Shown here one piece after another: positions 44,792-54,065 of a stretch of DNA of 64,000 bases. The stretch's first letter is position 1, and each line of letters opens with the position of its first letter. The notes under the pieces are model-generated. The model saw only the letters and a program-made list of their open reading frames with translations, did not search any database and had not been told where the DNA came from. Source of the DNA: Chelonobacter sp050613185 (GTDB lineage Bacteria > Pseudomonadota > Gammaproteobacteria > Enterobacterales > Pasteurellaceae); assembly GCF_050613185.1 (NCBI RefSeq), contig NZ_CP192511.1:1488001-1552000 (forward strand), given 5' to 3'. Made by a program: the position numbers and the translations under genes.

Positions 44792-46258
44792 ATGAAATAC
44801 AAAAACCTACGCGATTTTATTGACCTCTTGGAACAACAAGGCGAGTTGAAGCGGATTTCACAGCCGATTGATCCGCATTTGGAAATGACCGAGATTGCCG
44901 ACCGCACTTTGCGTTTGGGCGGGCCGGCGTTGTTGTTTGAAAATCCGGTTGGTTATGATATTCCGGTGCTGTGTAACTTGTTCGGCACGGCACGGCGGGT
45001 GGCGTTGGGCATGGGGCAGGAAGAGGTGACTGCGCTGCGTGATGTCGGCAAGTTGTTGGCATTTTTAAAAGAACCTGAACCGCCGAAAGGGTTTAAAGAC
45101 CTGATCGGTAAGTTGCCGCAATTTAAGCAAGTGCTGAATATGCCGACCAAAGTGTTGGGCAAAGCCGATTGCCAGCAGATTGTATGGCGGGGTGATGAGG
45201 TCGATCTCACTAAGCTGCCGATTATGCACTGCTGGCCCGATGATGTTGCGCCGTTGTTGACGTGGGGGCTGACCATCACCAAAGGGCCGTATAAAAAACG
45301 GCAAAATCTCGGGATTTATCGTCAGCAATTAATCGGCAAAAATAAATTGATTATGCGTTGGCTGTCGCACCGTGGCGGCGCATTGGATTTTCAGGAATGG
45401 AAAGCCGCGCACCCGAACGAACCGTTTCCTGTTTCGGTGGCATTGGGCGCCGATCCGGCGACTATCCTAAGTGCGGTCACGCCGATTCCGGACAGCCTGT
45501 CCGAATATGCCTTCGCCGGATTATTACGCGGCAACAAAAGCGAAGTGGTGAAGTCGGTTTCCAATGAGCTGGAAGTGCCGGCAGGAGCGGAAATAGTGCT
45601 GGAGGGCTATATTGATCCCGACGAAACCGCACTTGAAGGTCCTTACGGCGATCACACCGGTTATTATAACGAGCAGGAATATTTTCCGGTGTTCACTGTG
45701 ACCCATATCACCATGCGGCAAAACCCGATTTACCACTCCACCTACACCGGACGCCCGCCTGATGAACCGGCGGTGCTGGGCGAGGCGTTGAATGAAGTGT
45801 TTATTCCGATTTTGCAAAAGCAATTTCCGGAAATCGTCGATTTCTATCTGCCGCCGGAGGGCTGTTCCTACCGTTTGGCGGTGGTGACGATTAAAAAACA
45901 ATATCCGGGGCATGCCAAACGGGTGATGATGGGGATTTGGTCGTTTTTACGCCAGTTTATGTATACCAAATTTGTGATTGTGTGTGATGACGATGTCAAT
46001 GCACGCGATTGGAAAGACGTGATTTGGGCGATCACCACCCGCAGCGATCCGGCGCGCGATTGCACCATTATTGAGCACACGCCGATTGATTATCTCGATT
46101 TTGCCTCGCCGGTGGCAGGGCTGGGTTCGAAAATGGGGATTGACGCCACCAATAAGTGGAACGGTGAAACCGATAGAGAATGGGGTATTCCAATAACAAA
46201 AAATCAAGATATCGTGAAAAAAATAGATAAAATATGGGAAGATTTAGCTATTCTTTAG
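44792..46258 (+). CDS. ubiD: UbiD family decarboxylase
   Basis: A 488-residue prenylated-FMN-dependent decarboxylase, normally acting on 4-hydroxy-3-polyprenylbenzoate in ubiquinone synthesis. It begins MKYKNLRDFIDLLEQQGELKRI and has the UbiD segments LTWGLTITKGP, RWLSHRGGALDF, EGPYGDHTGYYNEQEYFPVF (cofactor and active site) and GLGSKMGIDATNKW. Length matches E. coli UbiD (497). The prenyl-FMN synthase UbiX is not in the window. A terminator follows before gdhA. Confidence 0.93.
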   Translation: MKYKNLRDFIDLLEQQGELKRISQPIDPHLEMTEIADRTLRLGGPALLFENPVGYDIPVLCNLFGTARRVALGMGQEEVTALRDVGKLLAFLKEPEPPKGFKDLIGKLPQFKQVLNMPTKVLGKADCQQIVWRGDEVDLTKLPIMHCWPDDVAPLLTWGLTITKGPYKKRQNLGIYRQQLIGKNKLIMRWLSHRGGALDFQEWKAAHPNEPFPVSVALGADPATILSAVTPIPDSLSEYAFAGLLRGNKSEVVKSVSNELEVPAGAEIVLEGYIDPDETALEGPYGDHTGYYNEQEYFPVFTVTHITMRQNPIYHSTYTGRPPDEPAVLGEALNEVFIPILQKQFPEIVDFYLPPEGCSYRLAVVTIKKQYPGHAKRVMMGIWSFLRQFMYTKFVIVCDDDVNARDWKDVIWAITTRSDPARDCTIIEHTPIDYLDFASPVAGLGSKMGIDATNKWNGETDREWGIPITKNQDIVKKIDKIWEDLAIL

Positions 46259-46277
46259 AAAAAATTTAGTTTAGAAT

Positions 46278-46319
46278 AAAAATCCTCAGCGGCGCTCCCT
46301 GTGCCAACGAGGATTTTTT
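46278..46319 (+). terminator. Terminator after ubiD
   Basis: AAAAATCCTC pairs with GAGGATTTTT; the loop itself can form a small GGCGC/GTGCC stem. A T-run ends the structure. Confidence 0.75.
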
Positions 46320-46378
46320 ATTACAATCATAACAGATAGAAAACACACAACACATCTAAAAACAAAGAAGGAAAACCC

Positions 46379-47728
46379 ATGAGCAATTTAACCTCTCTCG
46401 ACGATTTCTTAGCGCAACTGGCGAAACGCGATGGCAACCAACCGGAATTTCTGCAAGCGGCAAAAGAAGTGTTCACTTCGGTTTGGCCGTTTATCCAAGC
46501 CAACCCGAAATATGCTTCGCAAGGTTTACTAGAGCGTTTGGTTGAGCCGGAACGCGCATTTCAATTCCGTGTGGCGTGGACGGATGATAAAGGGCAAGTG
46601 CAAGTCAACCGTGCGTTCCGTGTCCAATTCAACAGCGCAATCGGGCCGTACAAAGGCGGCATGCGTTTCCACCCGTCAGTCAACCTGTCGATCTTAAAAT
46701 TCTTAGGCTTCGAGCAAATCTTCAAAAATGCGTTAACCACCCTGCCAATGGGTGGCGGCAAAGGCGGCTCGGACTTTGATCCGAAAGGCAAATCCGACGC
46801 GGAAGTCATGCGTTTTTGCCAAGCCTTGGTTGCAGAATTATATCGTCATATCGGACCGGACACCGACGTACCGGCCGGGGATATCGGCGTGGGCGGGCGT
46901 GAAGTCGGTTACTTGGCGGGCTACATGAAAAAATTATCCAACCAAGCGGCGTGCGTGTTCACCGGACGCGGTTTGTCTTTCGGCGGTTCCTTGATCCGCC
47001 CTGAAGCGACCGGTTACGGCTTGGTTTACTTCGCACAAGCGATGTTGCAAGAAAAAGGTCAATCCTTCGCCGGTAAAACCGTGTCGGTTTCCGGTTCGGG
47101 CAACGTGGCGCAATATGCGATTGAAAAAGCGTTGGAATTAGGCGCGAAAGTGGTGACCTGTTCTGACAGCAGCGGTTATGTATATGACAAAGACGGTTTC
47201 ACTGCGGAAAAACTCGCCGCATTACAAGAAATCAAAGAAGTGAAACGTGGTCGCGTGAAAGATTACGCCGAACAATTCGGCTTGGAATACCATGCCGGCG
47301 AACGCCCTTGGGGGGTGAAAGTGGATATCGCCTTGCCTTGTGCCACGCAAAACGAATTGGAATTAGCCGACGCAGAGACCTTAATTGCCAACGGCGTACA
47401 ATTGGTGGCAGAGGGCGCAAATATGCCGACTACGATTGAAGCGACCGACCGTTTCTTAGCCGCCGATGTATTGTTCGGGCCGGGCAAAGCCGCCAACGCC
47501 GGTGGCGTGGCGACCTCCGGTTTGGAAATGGCGCAAAGCTCACAACGTTTATACTGGACGCGTGAAGAAGTGGACGCGCAATTAAAACGCATTATGTTGG
47601 ATATCCACGCCAACTGTAAAAAATACGGCACAAGCGAAGGCGAAACCAATATCAACTATGTGGTCGGTGCGAACGTTGCCGGCTTCGTCAAAGTGGCTGA
47701 CGCCATGTTGGCACAAGGCGTGTTCTAA
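46379..47728 (+). CDS. gdhA: NADP-specific glutamate dehydrogenase
   Basis: A 449-residue hexameric enzyme making glutamate from 2-oxoglutarate, ammonia and NADPH. The substrate-binding segment with active-site lysine is GPYKGGMRFHPSVN, the second catalytic stretch LPMGGGKGGSDFDPKGKSD, and the NADP-binding Rossmann motif SGSGNVAQYA. Length equals bacterial GdhA (447 in E. coli). AAGGAAAACCC precedes the start. A clear terminator follows. Confidence 0.96.
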   Translation: MSNLTSLDDFLAQLAKRDGNQPEFLQAAKEVFTSVWPFIQANPKYASQGLLERLVEPERAFQFRVAWTDDKGQVQVNRAFRVQFNSAIGPYKGGMRFHPSVNLSILKFLGFEQIFKNALTTLPMGGGKGGSDFDPKGKSDAEVMRFCQALVAELYRHIGPDTDVPAGDIGVGGREVGYLAGYMKKLSNQAACVFTGRGLSFGGSLIRPEATGYGLVYFAQAMLQEKGQSFAGKTVSVSGSGNVAQYAIEKALELGAKVVTCSDSSGYVYDKDGFTAEKLAALQEIKEVKRGRVKDYAEQFGLEYHAGERPWGVKVDIALPCATQNELELADAETLIANGVQLVAEGANMPTTIEATDRFLAADVLFGPGKAANAGGVATSGLEMAQSSQRLYWTREEVDAQLKRIMLDIHANCKKYGTSEGETNINYVVGANVAGFVKVADAMLAQGVF

Positions 47729-47762
47729 TCACAAGCCAGACCGCACTTTGATTTTCTCATTG

Positions 47763-47794
47763 AAAACCGAAAGGTATTTGCCTTTCGGTTTTTT
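47763..47794. terminator. Terminator between gdhA and the Rbs-type binding protein gene
   Basis: AAAACCGAAAGG and CCTTTCGGTTTT form a 12-bp stem with loop TATTTG, followed by TT. It can serve both converging genes. Confidence 0.85.
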
Positions 47795-47806
47795 AGCGAT
47801 TTTATT

Positions 47807-48748
47807 TTAATATTTTTTCGATTCTTCTTTATCGACAACCACAGGATCGACATAGAAAGTCTCAGGAATTTCTTGATTATTGAGTTGTTTTAAAGCAAAT
47901 TCGAGTGCAACTGCAACTTGTTTTTTAGGAAGCTGATCAATAGTATTTTGCATTTTACCCTGTTTAACATACTCAATTGCTAGTGGTATGCCATCATATC
48001 CGGTAACAAGGACTTTGCCTGCTAATCTAGCGTTTTCTACAGCAGTGACAGCTCCGATAGCCATATTGTCATTTGCAGCAAAAATTCCTTGTATATTTGG
48101 GTTTGCAGTTAGAATATTACTCGTAACATTGAGAGCTTGCTCTGTTTCCCAATTTGCGGATTGAGAGGCAACAATTTTAATATCAGGATATTCTGAAAAA
48201 GCTTTCAGTGCACCCGCTTTACGTTGTTCCCCATTATCAACGCCGGGAATTCCTTCTAAAATTGCAACACTACCTTGACCTCCGATTGCTTCTGACAAAT
48301 TTTTAGCAGCTAAATATCCTCCTAAAAAGTTGTCAACACCAACATAGTTGAATTTTAGACCTGCTTTTTCAGCAGCTTTTGCATCAAGTCGCACATCCAG
48401 ATCAATAATTGGAATATTGGCTTGTTTGGCTTTTTGGAATGCAGGTATAAATGCGATGGAGTCATTCGGCGTTACAATAATTGCGTCAACTTTTTTAGCA
48501 ATCATATTTTCAACTAAACCAACTAGTTGTTCTGTTGAATCTTCTTTTTCAGCGACTTGAATTGTTAGATTGATATTCATTTCTTTTGCAGCTTCTTCAG
48601 CACCTTTTTGCATAGAAATAAAATATTCATTACTTAATGTTTTCATCAGCAATGCAATTTGTGGCTTATCTGCTGCATTAATTGTTGTTGATAAAACAAA
48701 TGTAAGTAATCCAACCTTGATTGAGTTAATGAGTAACTTTGTTTTCAT
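47807..48748 (-). CDS. Sugar ABC transporter periplasmic binding protein, RbsB-like
   Basis: A 313-residue periplasmic binding protein with signal peptide (about residues 1-25, ending INAADK). The mature chain follows the ribose/galactose family 2 pattern: PQIALLMKTLSNEYFISMQ, VDAIIVTPNDS, IPIIDLDVRLD, IFAANDNMAIGAV and VTGYDGIPLA. It marks one edge of the A+T-rich block and is transcribed divergently from the ATPase-permease-kinase genes, an unusual separation for this transporter type. Two CRP sites lie in between. A pentose or pentulose ligand is plausible given the neighbouring kinase. Confidence 0.9.
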   Translation of the reverse strand: MKTKLLINSIKVGLLTFVLSTTINAADKPQIALLMKTLSNEYFISMQKGAEEAAKEMNINLTIQVAEKEDSTEQLVGLVENMIAKKVDAIIVTPNDSIAFIPAFQKAKQANIPIIDLDVRLDAKAAEKAGLKFNYVGVDNFLGGYLAAKNLSEAIGGQGSVAILEGIPGVDNGEQRKAGALKAFSEYPDIKIVASQSANWETEQALNVTSNILTANPNIQGIFAANDNMAIGAVTAVENARLAGKVLVTGYDGIPLAIEYVKQGKMQNTIDQLPKKQVAVALEFALKQLNNQEIPETFYVDPVVVDKEESKKY

Positions 48749-48848
48749 TTTAGATTCCTCGTTGTAGAAGTCATATTGTATATTTCTATTTCTGACAGCT
48801 TACTTCATTTGTCAGTGTTTTGATTCTAACATGTTCAGTGTTGTTTTT

Positions 48849-48864
48849 TGTGATTAAAATCACA
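48849..48864. promoter_or_regulatory. Perfect-consensus CRP site 1
   Basis: TGTGATTAAAATCACA is an exact TGTGA-N6-TCACA palindrome, 100 bp upstream of the binding protein start and 144 bp upstream of the ATPase start. Confidence 0.75.
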
Positions 48865-48928
48865 TATTGAAAAATAAACCATTTAAAAGAAAATAAATGT
48901 TATTTTTATAACTAATTTTGTTCTTTAG

Positions 48929-48944
48929 TGTGAAATTGGTCACG
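48929..48944. promoter_or_regulatory. CRP site 2
   Basis: TGTGAAATTGGTCACG differs from consensus at one conserved position. It lies 64 bp before the ATPase ATG, 80 bp from CRP site 1 in the same divergent region. Confidence 0.62.
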
Positions 48945-49007
48945 CTTTTTGTAGGAGGAATAGAGTATCCTTGGTTCAATATTGTTTACTAGGGCTGAAA
49001 AGAAGAT

Positions 49008-50498
49008 ATGAACAATAATGAGATAATGCTTGAGCTGCGGAATGTTGAAAAAAGTTTCTTTGGAAATCAAATATTAAAGAATATTAACTTACAAATTAAT
49101 GCTGGAGAGGTGCACTGTTTAGTCGGAGAGAATGGTGCAGGTAAATCAACGCTATGTAAGATTATTGCGGGCATCTATTCTAGAGATAGTGGAGAAATTT
49201 TTTATCAGGGTAGTTATTACTTACCTAAAACGGTTAAAGATGCTCAAACATTAGGAATTGGCTTTATCCACCAAGAGTTAATGCTTGTTCCTCAATTAAG
49301 TGTCTTGGAAAATATATTTTTAGGCTCTGAAAAAAGTCTCAGCTTAGGTAGAATGAACTGGGAGTTTATGAGAAAAAAAACGAAAGAAATTATAAATGAA
49401 CTGGAATTAGATATTCAGCCAGATTCTTTAATATCAACACTTTCCATTGCTCAACAGCAAATGGTGGAAATTGCAAAAGCAATATTTAGCGAATATAAAA
49501 TTATCATTTTTGATGAACCAACAGCTTCTATATCAAGAAAAAATACAGAAGTTCTTTTCAAAATAATCCAAAGGCTTAAAAAGAAAAAAGTGGCTATGAT
49601 TTATATTTCTCATCGTTTAGAGGAGTTCCAACATATTGCAGATAAAATAACAGTATTAAGAGACGGTGAAATAACTGGAACTATAGATTATAAAAATATC
49701 TCACATGATGATATTGTCAGATTAATGGTAGGGCGAGATGTGGATTTTAGTCGCTATTATCGAAATATTGTTTTTAACAAAGAAAAAGCAAGATTTCAGC
49801 ATATAGTTACTGAAGGCGTTAATGATGTTAGTTTTAGTCTAAATCAAGGTGAGATACTTGGGTTTGCCGGATTAGTCGGCTCTGGAAGAACGGAATTGTT
49901 ACGTGCTATCTATGGCGCAGATCCAGCAACGGGAGAAATATATATTGATAATGAAAAAGTAGAAATTAATTCTCCTAAAGATGCAGTCAAACTAAAAATT
50001 GGTTTTATCACTGAGGATCGTAAATCACAAGGTTTAATATTGGGATTAAGTATTCGTGAAAATATCACATTACCGATTCTTAGTAGATTTTGGAAAAAAC
50101 TTTTCTTAGATAAAAAGATGGAAGCTAGTTTAGCAAAAGAAAATATTTCTAAACTTAGAATTGTTTCTCGAAGTACTGAACAAGAAACCAAAACACTTTC
50201 CGGTGGAAATCAACAAAAGGTAATCATTGCTAGATGGCTTGAAAGTGGAGTAAATATTTTATTTTTCGATGAACCAACAAGAGGGATTGATGTTGGAGCT
50301 AAATCTGAGATATATGATTTAATGCGCCAATTTGTTGATGATGGCGGAAGTATTATTATGGTTTCCTCAGACTTGCCAGAATTGATGACGATGTCTGATA
50401 GAGTTATTGTGATGCGAAATGGTCATAAAATAAAAGAGATTGATAATAAAGATGATATTTCAGAAGAAAATTTGATGCGTTTAATGATAGGGGTTTAG
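49008..50498 (+). CDS. Sugar ABC transporter ATPase, RbsA/MglA type
   Basis: A 496-residue double ATPase. The first cassette has Walker A GENGAGKSTL, signature LSIAQQQMVEIAK and Walker B IIIFDEPTAS; the second has a degenerate Walker A (GLVGSGRTELL) and signature LSGGNQQKVIIARW, as is usual in CUT2 transporters. It works with the permease encoded 16 bp downstream and the divergent binding protein. Codons are strongly biased to A and T compared with genes on either side. Confidence 0.93.
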   Translation: MNNNEIMLELRNVEKSFFGNQILKNINLQINAGEVHCLVGENGAGKSTLCKIIAGIYSRDSGEIFYQGSYYLPKTVKDAQTLGIGFIHQELMLVPQLSVLENIFLGSEKSLSLGRMNWEFMRKKTKEIINELELDIQPDSLISTLSIAQQQMVEIAKAIFSEYKIIIFDEPTASISRKNTEVLFKIIQRLKKKKVAMIYISHRLEEFQHIADKITVLRDGEITGTIDYKNISHDDIVRLMVGRDVDFSRYYRNIVFNKEKARFQHIVTEGVNDVSFSLNQGEILGFAGLVGSGRTELLRAIYGADPATGEIYIDNEKVEINSPKDAVKLKIGFITEDRKSQGLILGLSIRENITLPILSRFWKKLFLDKKMEASLAKENISKLRIVSRSTEQETKTLSGGNQQKVIIARWLESGVNILFFDEPTRGIDVGAKSEIYDLMRQFVDDGGSIIMVSSDLPELMTMSDRVIVMRNGHKIKEIDNKDDISEENLMRLMIGV

Positions 50499-50514
50499 GT
50501 AATAAGAGGTGATT

Positions 50515-51543
50515 ATGTTTGACTTTAAAAAATTGATGTCAAAATTAGGAATTAGTATCGTATTATTTTTTATGGTTTTAGGAATGTCTATTACTACGGA
50601 TGTATTTTTATCAACTAATAATATTCTTAATATATTATTACAAGTCTCAGTGATTTGCATTATATCAGTTGGTATGACTTATGTGATATTAACAGGCGGA
50701 ATTGATTTATCCGTAGGTTCTATAGTCGCATTATCCGCTGTTTCTTTAGGTATTTTTATCCATTCGGGTTTGGATTGGTTGGGAGATAATCCATCAGAAT
50801 TATTGATTTTTCTAATTGTTATATTTTCAATTTTGGGTTCTATAATTGTTGGCGCATTTTGTGGATATGTTAATGGACTTATTATTGTTTACTGTAAGGT
50901 TACTCCATTTATTACAACGCTGGGTATGATGGGGATTGCAAGAGGCTTAGCCTTAACATTTTCTGATGGTAAAACAATTTATAATTTTCCTGAGGCACTA
51001 AGATTTTTTGGCAATGGGCAGTTATACATCACTAATAATGTAAATATTCCAATACCAATTATTATTGCTGTATTGATAGTTATAATTAGTTGGTATGTTT
51101 TAACTCAGACTATCTTTGGAAGACAAATTTATGCTCTAGGTGGTAATCGTGAGGCGGTTAGATTATCTGGGATTGATGTCAATAAATTAGAAATTAAAGC
51201 CTATATTATCAATGGAGCTTTAGCCGCAGTGGGTGCAGTGATTTTAGTTGGAAGACTAAATGCGGCTCAGCCCATAGCGGGAAATGGCTATGAATTAGAA
51301 GCTATAGCTGCAACTGTTATTGGCGGAACGAGTTTAATTGGTGGTGTTGGTTCAGTTATTAGTACATCAATAGGTGCTCTAATTATGGGCGTGTTACAAA
51401 ATGGACTAACATTATTAAATGTTACTTCTTATCTACAAAGACTAATTATTGGCTTGGTTATTATTTTAGCTGTATTTTTAGATCAGGTTAGACGAGGTGA
51501 GATTTCGATTAATAAGTTTAAACAAATATTTTTCAGGTCATAA
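50515..51543 (+). CDS. Sugar ABC transporter permease, RbsC type
   Basis: A protein of about 342 residues with eight to ten membrane segments and typical CUT2 permease sequence (GMTYVILTGGIDLSVGS, GRQIYALGGNREAVRLSGI, AATVIGGTSLIGGVGSV). The ATG at 50515 is preferred over a GTG at 50509 because AGAGG is correctly spaced for it. The next gene's ribosome site overlaps the end of this one. Confidence 0.93.
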   Translation: MFDFKKLMSKLGISIVLFFMVLGMSITTDVFLSTNNILNILLQVSVICIISVGMTYVILTGGIDLSVGSIVALSAVSLGIFIHSGLDWLGDNPSELLIFLIVIFSILGSIIVGAFCGYVNGLIIVYCKVTPFITTLGMMGIARGLALTFSDGKTIYNFPEALRFFGNGQLYITNNVNIPIPIIIAVLIVIISWYVLTQTIFGRQIYALGGNREAVRLSGIDVNKLEIKAYIINGALAAVGAVILVGRLNAAQPIAGNGYELEAIAATVIGGTSLIGGVGSVISTSIGALIMGVLQNGLTLLNVTSYLQRLIIGLVIILAVFLDQVRRGEISINKFKQIFFRS

Positions 51544-51571
51544 TTATTTGCTTTTATATAAAGAGGATAGT

Positions 51572-53053
51572 ATGAAGTATTATTTGGGTCTTGATTGTGG
51601 TGGGACTTTTATTAAAGGAATCTTATTGAATGAAGAAGGATATATTTTAAACTGTATAAAAGAAGAGATTGAAGTAATTAGCCTTGATCTGGGGTATGCC
51701 GAAAGAGATATGATACGGTTTTGGCAAAAAGTATCTAATTTAATTAAAAGACTTATTAAGTCAAGTGGCGTAGATTCAAATAATATTCATGCAATCGGAA
51801 TATCTTCGCAAGGTAAAGGCGCTTTTTTACTTGATTGCGATTTAAAGCCGCTAGGTCATGCTATCCTATCATCAGATAAAAGGGCAGATTATATTGTTGA
51901 GAGGTGGAGACAGAATAATATAGTTGAACAGAGCTACGCTATAACATGTCAACCTGTATGGTCTGGTCATCCAGTATCAATTTTACGCTGGATTAAAGAA
52001 AATGATCCTAATAGATATGCAAAGATATACGTTGTTTTAATGACGCATGATTACTTGAGGTTTTGTTTAACAGGTAGACTGTATTGCGAGGAGAGTAATA
52101 TATCTGAATCTAATGTCTATAATTCACATAATAGAAATTACGATAAAAATTTATTTACTCTATTTGATATTGAAGAAATGTATGAAAAATTTCCACCTAT
52201 TATTAAATCTAATGAAATAGCAGGATATGTAACAGAAAAAGCGGCTAAGTTATCGGGGCTAAGAGCGGGCATACCGGTTGTTGGTGGTTTTTTTGATGTA
52301 ACGTCCTCAGTCTTTTGTGCTAACCTAGAAAATGAATCTCAATTAAATGTTATTTTTGGTACATGGACTATTGTTGGCGGTATTACAAAAAAAATTAGAT
52401 ATAATAAAAATAAAATAATTTATAGTAACTATTTGAATAGTAAGGGTTTTATTGTTCATGATGATAGTCCTACATCAGCTGCTAATCTTGAATATTTTAT
52501 TGAACAATATAATAACCTAGATTACGAGCAAATAAATCAGGAGATATCTAAAATTCCAGTTGCTTCGAGTTCCATATTATTTATACCGTTTCTTTATGGT
52601 TCTAATGTTATTCAAGAAATGAAATCTGGCTTATATGGTCTGCAATATTATCATTCAAGGTTTCATATTCTTCAAGCTGTTTATGAAGGTGTGATATTTA
52701 GCTTTATGTATCATTTAAATAGGATTAGAACGGTTTTTAATGATGTTTCAATATTAAAAGTTATGGGAGGGATAACAAAATCTGATGTGTGGCTACAAAT
52801 GTTAGCAGACATAACTCAACTTCCTTTAGAGATTTTAGATATTGAGGAACCTGGGTGTTTAGGTGCTGCATTGATGGCAATGCAGGGTGATAATCAGAAT
52901 ACAGACTTTATAATAGAGAAGATGCATTGCAAAAAGAAAATAATTTATCCAAATCGAAGTAATAGCGTGCTATATCAGTTAAAATATCATCGTTATTTAA
53001 AATTAGTGGAATTATTGCGGGATTATGAATTGGATTTAAAAAATTTCACTTAA
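51572..53053 (+). CDS. FGGY family carbohydrate kinase, LyxK-like
   Basis: A 493-residue sugar kinase. The N-terminal phosphate-binding segment is YLGLDCGGTFIKG; other parts match E. coli LyxK (L-xylulose / 3-keto-L-gulonate kinase) closely in pattern: GISSQGKGAFLLD, AILSSDKRAD, MTHDYLRFCLTG, EESNISESN and FLYGSN. Phosphorylation of an L-pentulose or related ketose in the cytoplasm is the best guess. The start at 51572 follows AGAGGA; the longer frame upstream overlaps the permease. It is the only enzyme in the block, so later steps must be encoded elsewhere. Confidence 0.87.
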   Translation: MKYYLGLDCGGTFIKGILLNEEGYILNCIKEEIEVISLDLGYAERDMIRFWQKVSNLIKRLIKSSGVDSNNIHAIGISSQGKGAFLLDCDLKPLGHAILSSDKRADYIVERWRQNNIVEQSYAITCQPVWSGHPVSILRWIKENDPNRYAKIYVVLMTHDYLRFCLTGRLYCEESNISESNVYNSHNRNYDKNLFTLFDIEEMYEKFPPIIKSNEIAGYVTEKAAKLSGLRAGIPVVGGFFDVTSSVFCANLENESQLNVIFGTWTIVGGITKKIRYNKNKIIYSNYLNSKGFIVHDDSPTSAANLEYFIEQYNNLDYEQINQEISKIPVASSSILFIPFLYGSNVIQEMKSGLYGLQYYHSRFHILQAVYEGVIFSFMYHLNRIRTVFNDVSILKVMGGITKSDVWLQMLADITQLPLEILDIEEPGCLGAALMAMQGDNQNTDFIIEKMHCKKKIIYPNRSNSVLYQLKYHRYLKLVELLRDYELDLKNFT

Positions 53054-53173
53054 TATGTAATAGAACGTTTCATTTAAGTTTTTAATTAAATAGATGGTTT
53101 TGATGTGCTGATAATTATCTGATGTTTTAAATGGTTTGTTACAGTTAAATTTTAAAATTTTCTTAAGGTTAAT

Positions 53174-53947
53174 ATGATTAATAAAAAGAATGGCAGGATT
53201 CAGAAGTTAGAATATTTATTAAAGCAGGTGGATAGAGTTCATCTTAGCGATGCCGCAGAAATATTGAATGTATCTGAGATGACTATTCGTCGAGATATAA
53301 GTTCTAATGTAACTGAAATAGTTTTATTAGGTGGATATCTTTTAAAATCCAATGAAAAATCAAATAATTATTTCTTGCTTGAGCAGCAAGATAAAAATAT
53401 TATAGAAAAAATGTATTTAGGTAAAATGGCTGCATCTTTGGTGGAAAATGGTGATGTTATTTTTTTTGATTGTGGTACAACGATTTCATTTGTTGCTTCT
53501 CAAATACCAGATTCTATAAATTTTACTGCAATATGTTGTTCAATTAATACCTTTATTATTTTGCAAGAAAAATTAAATTGTGAATTGTTATTGATTGGTG
53601 GCACATATTCAAGAGATAATGCTATGTTGACACCATTTCAAAATCAAAACCTTTTAGATAATATCTGCACTACAAAGGCATTTATTGCGACTTCCGGCGT
53701 TGATCCGCATTATGGATTAACTTGTTTCAGATTAAATGAAGCTCAAATAAAACAGAAGGCAATAGCTAAAACCAGAAAAAAGATTATTGTTTTTGATCAT
53801 ACAAAATTAAATAAAGTACATTCTGCATATATAGATGACATTAATAACTTTAATATTATACTTTGTAACCAATCTTTACCGTCAGAGTTCAATATCTCAG
53901 CGGATAATATTGCAACAAACGAAGATGAATTATTAAAGTTTAGATAA
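53174..53947 (+). CDS. DeoR/GlpR family transcriptional regulator
   Basis: A 257-residue regulator. The DeoR-type helix-turn-helix is LSDAAEILNVSEMTIRRDIS, followed by the ISOCOT-fold ligand domain (VENGDVIFFDCGTTISFVA, AFIATSGVDPHYGLTC, IIVFDHTKLNKVHSAYI). Such regulators usually sense sugar phosphates, consistent with the product of the upstream kinase. A 120-bp A+T-rich gap separates it from the kinase gene. It closes the A+T-rich block; the next gene has normal composition. Confidence 0.9.
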   Translation: MINKKNGRIQKLEYLLKQVDRVHLSDAAEILNVSEMTIRRDISSNVTEIVLLGGYLLKSNEKSNNYFLLEQQDKNIIEKMYLGKMAASLVENGDVIFFDCGTTISFVASQIPDSINFTAICCSINTFIILQEKLNCELLLIGGTYSRDNAMLTPFQNQNLLDNICTTKAFIATSGVDPHYGLTCFRLNEAQIKQKAIAKTRKKIIVFDHTKLNKVHSAYIDDINNFNIILCNQSLPSEFNISADNIATNEDELLKFR

Positions 53948-54065
53948 CTTGTTCACTCGATGGTTTTCTTCGCTCTGTTCTGCTGTCATCATACTGTAAC
54001 ATTCCCCCGCTATACTCATTGTCTCTTCAATCTGAAGATCACTTCAAACACAAAAGGAGACTTAA

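Noticed and set aside
47807..53947. A+T-rich block as a prophage or integrative element
   Set aside because: No integrase, phage structural gene, tRNA target or flanking direct repeat is visible; only transporter, kinase and regulator genes.
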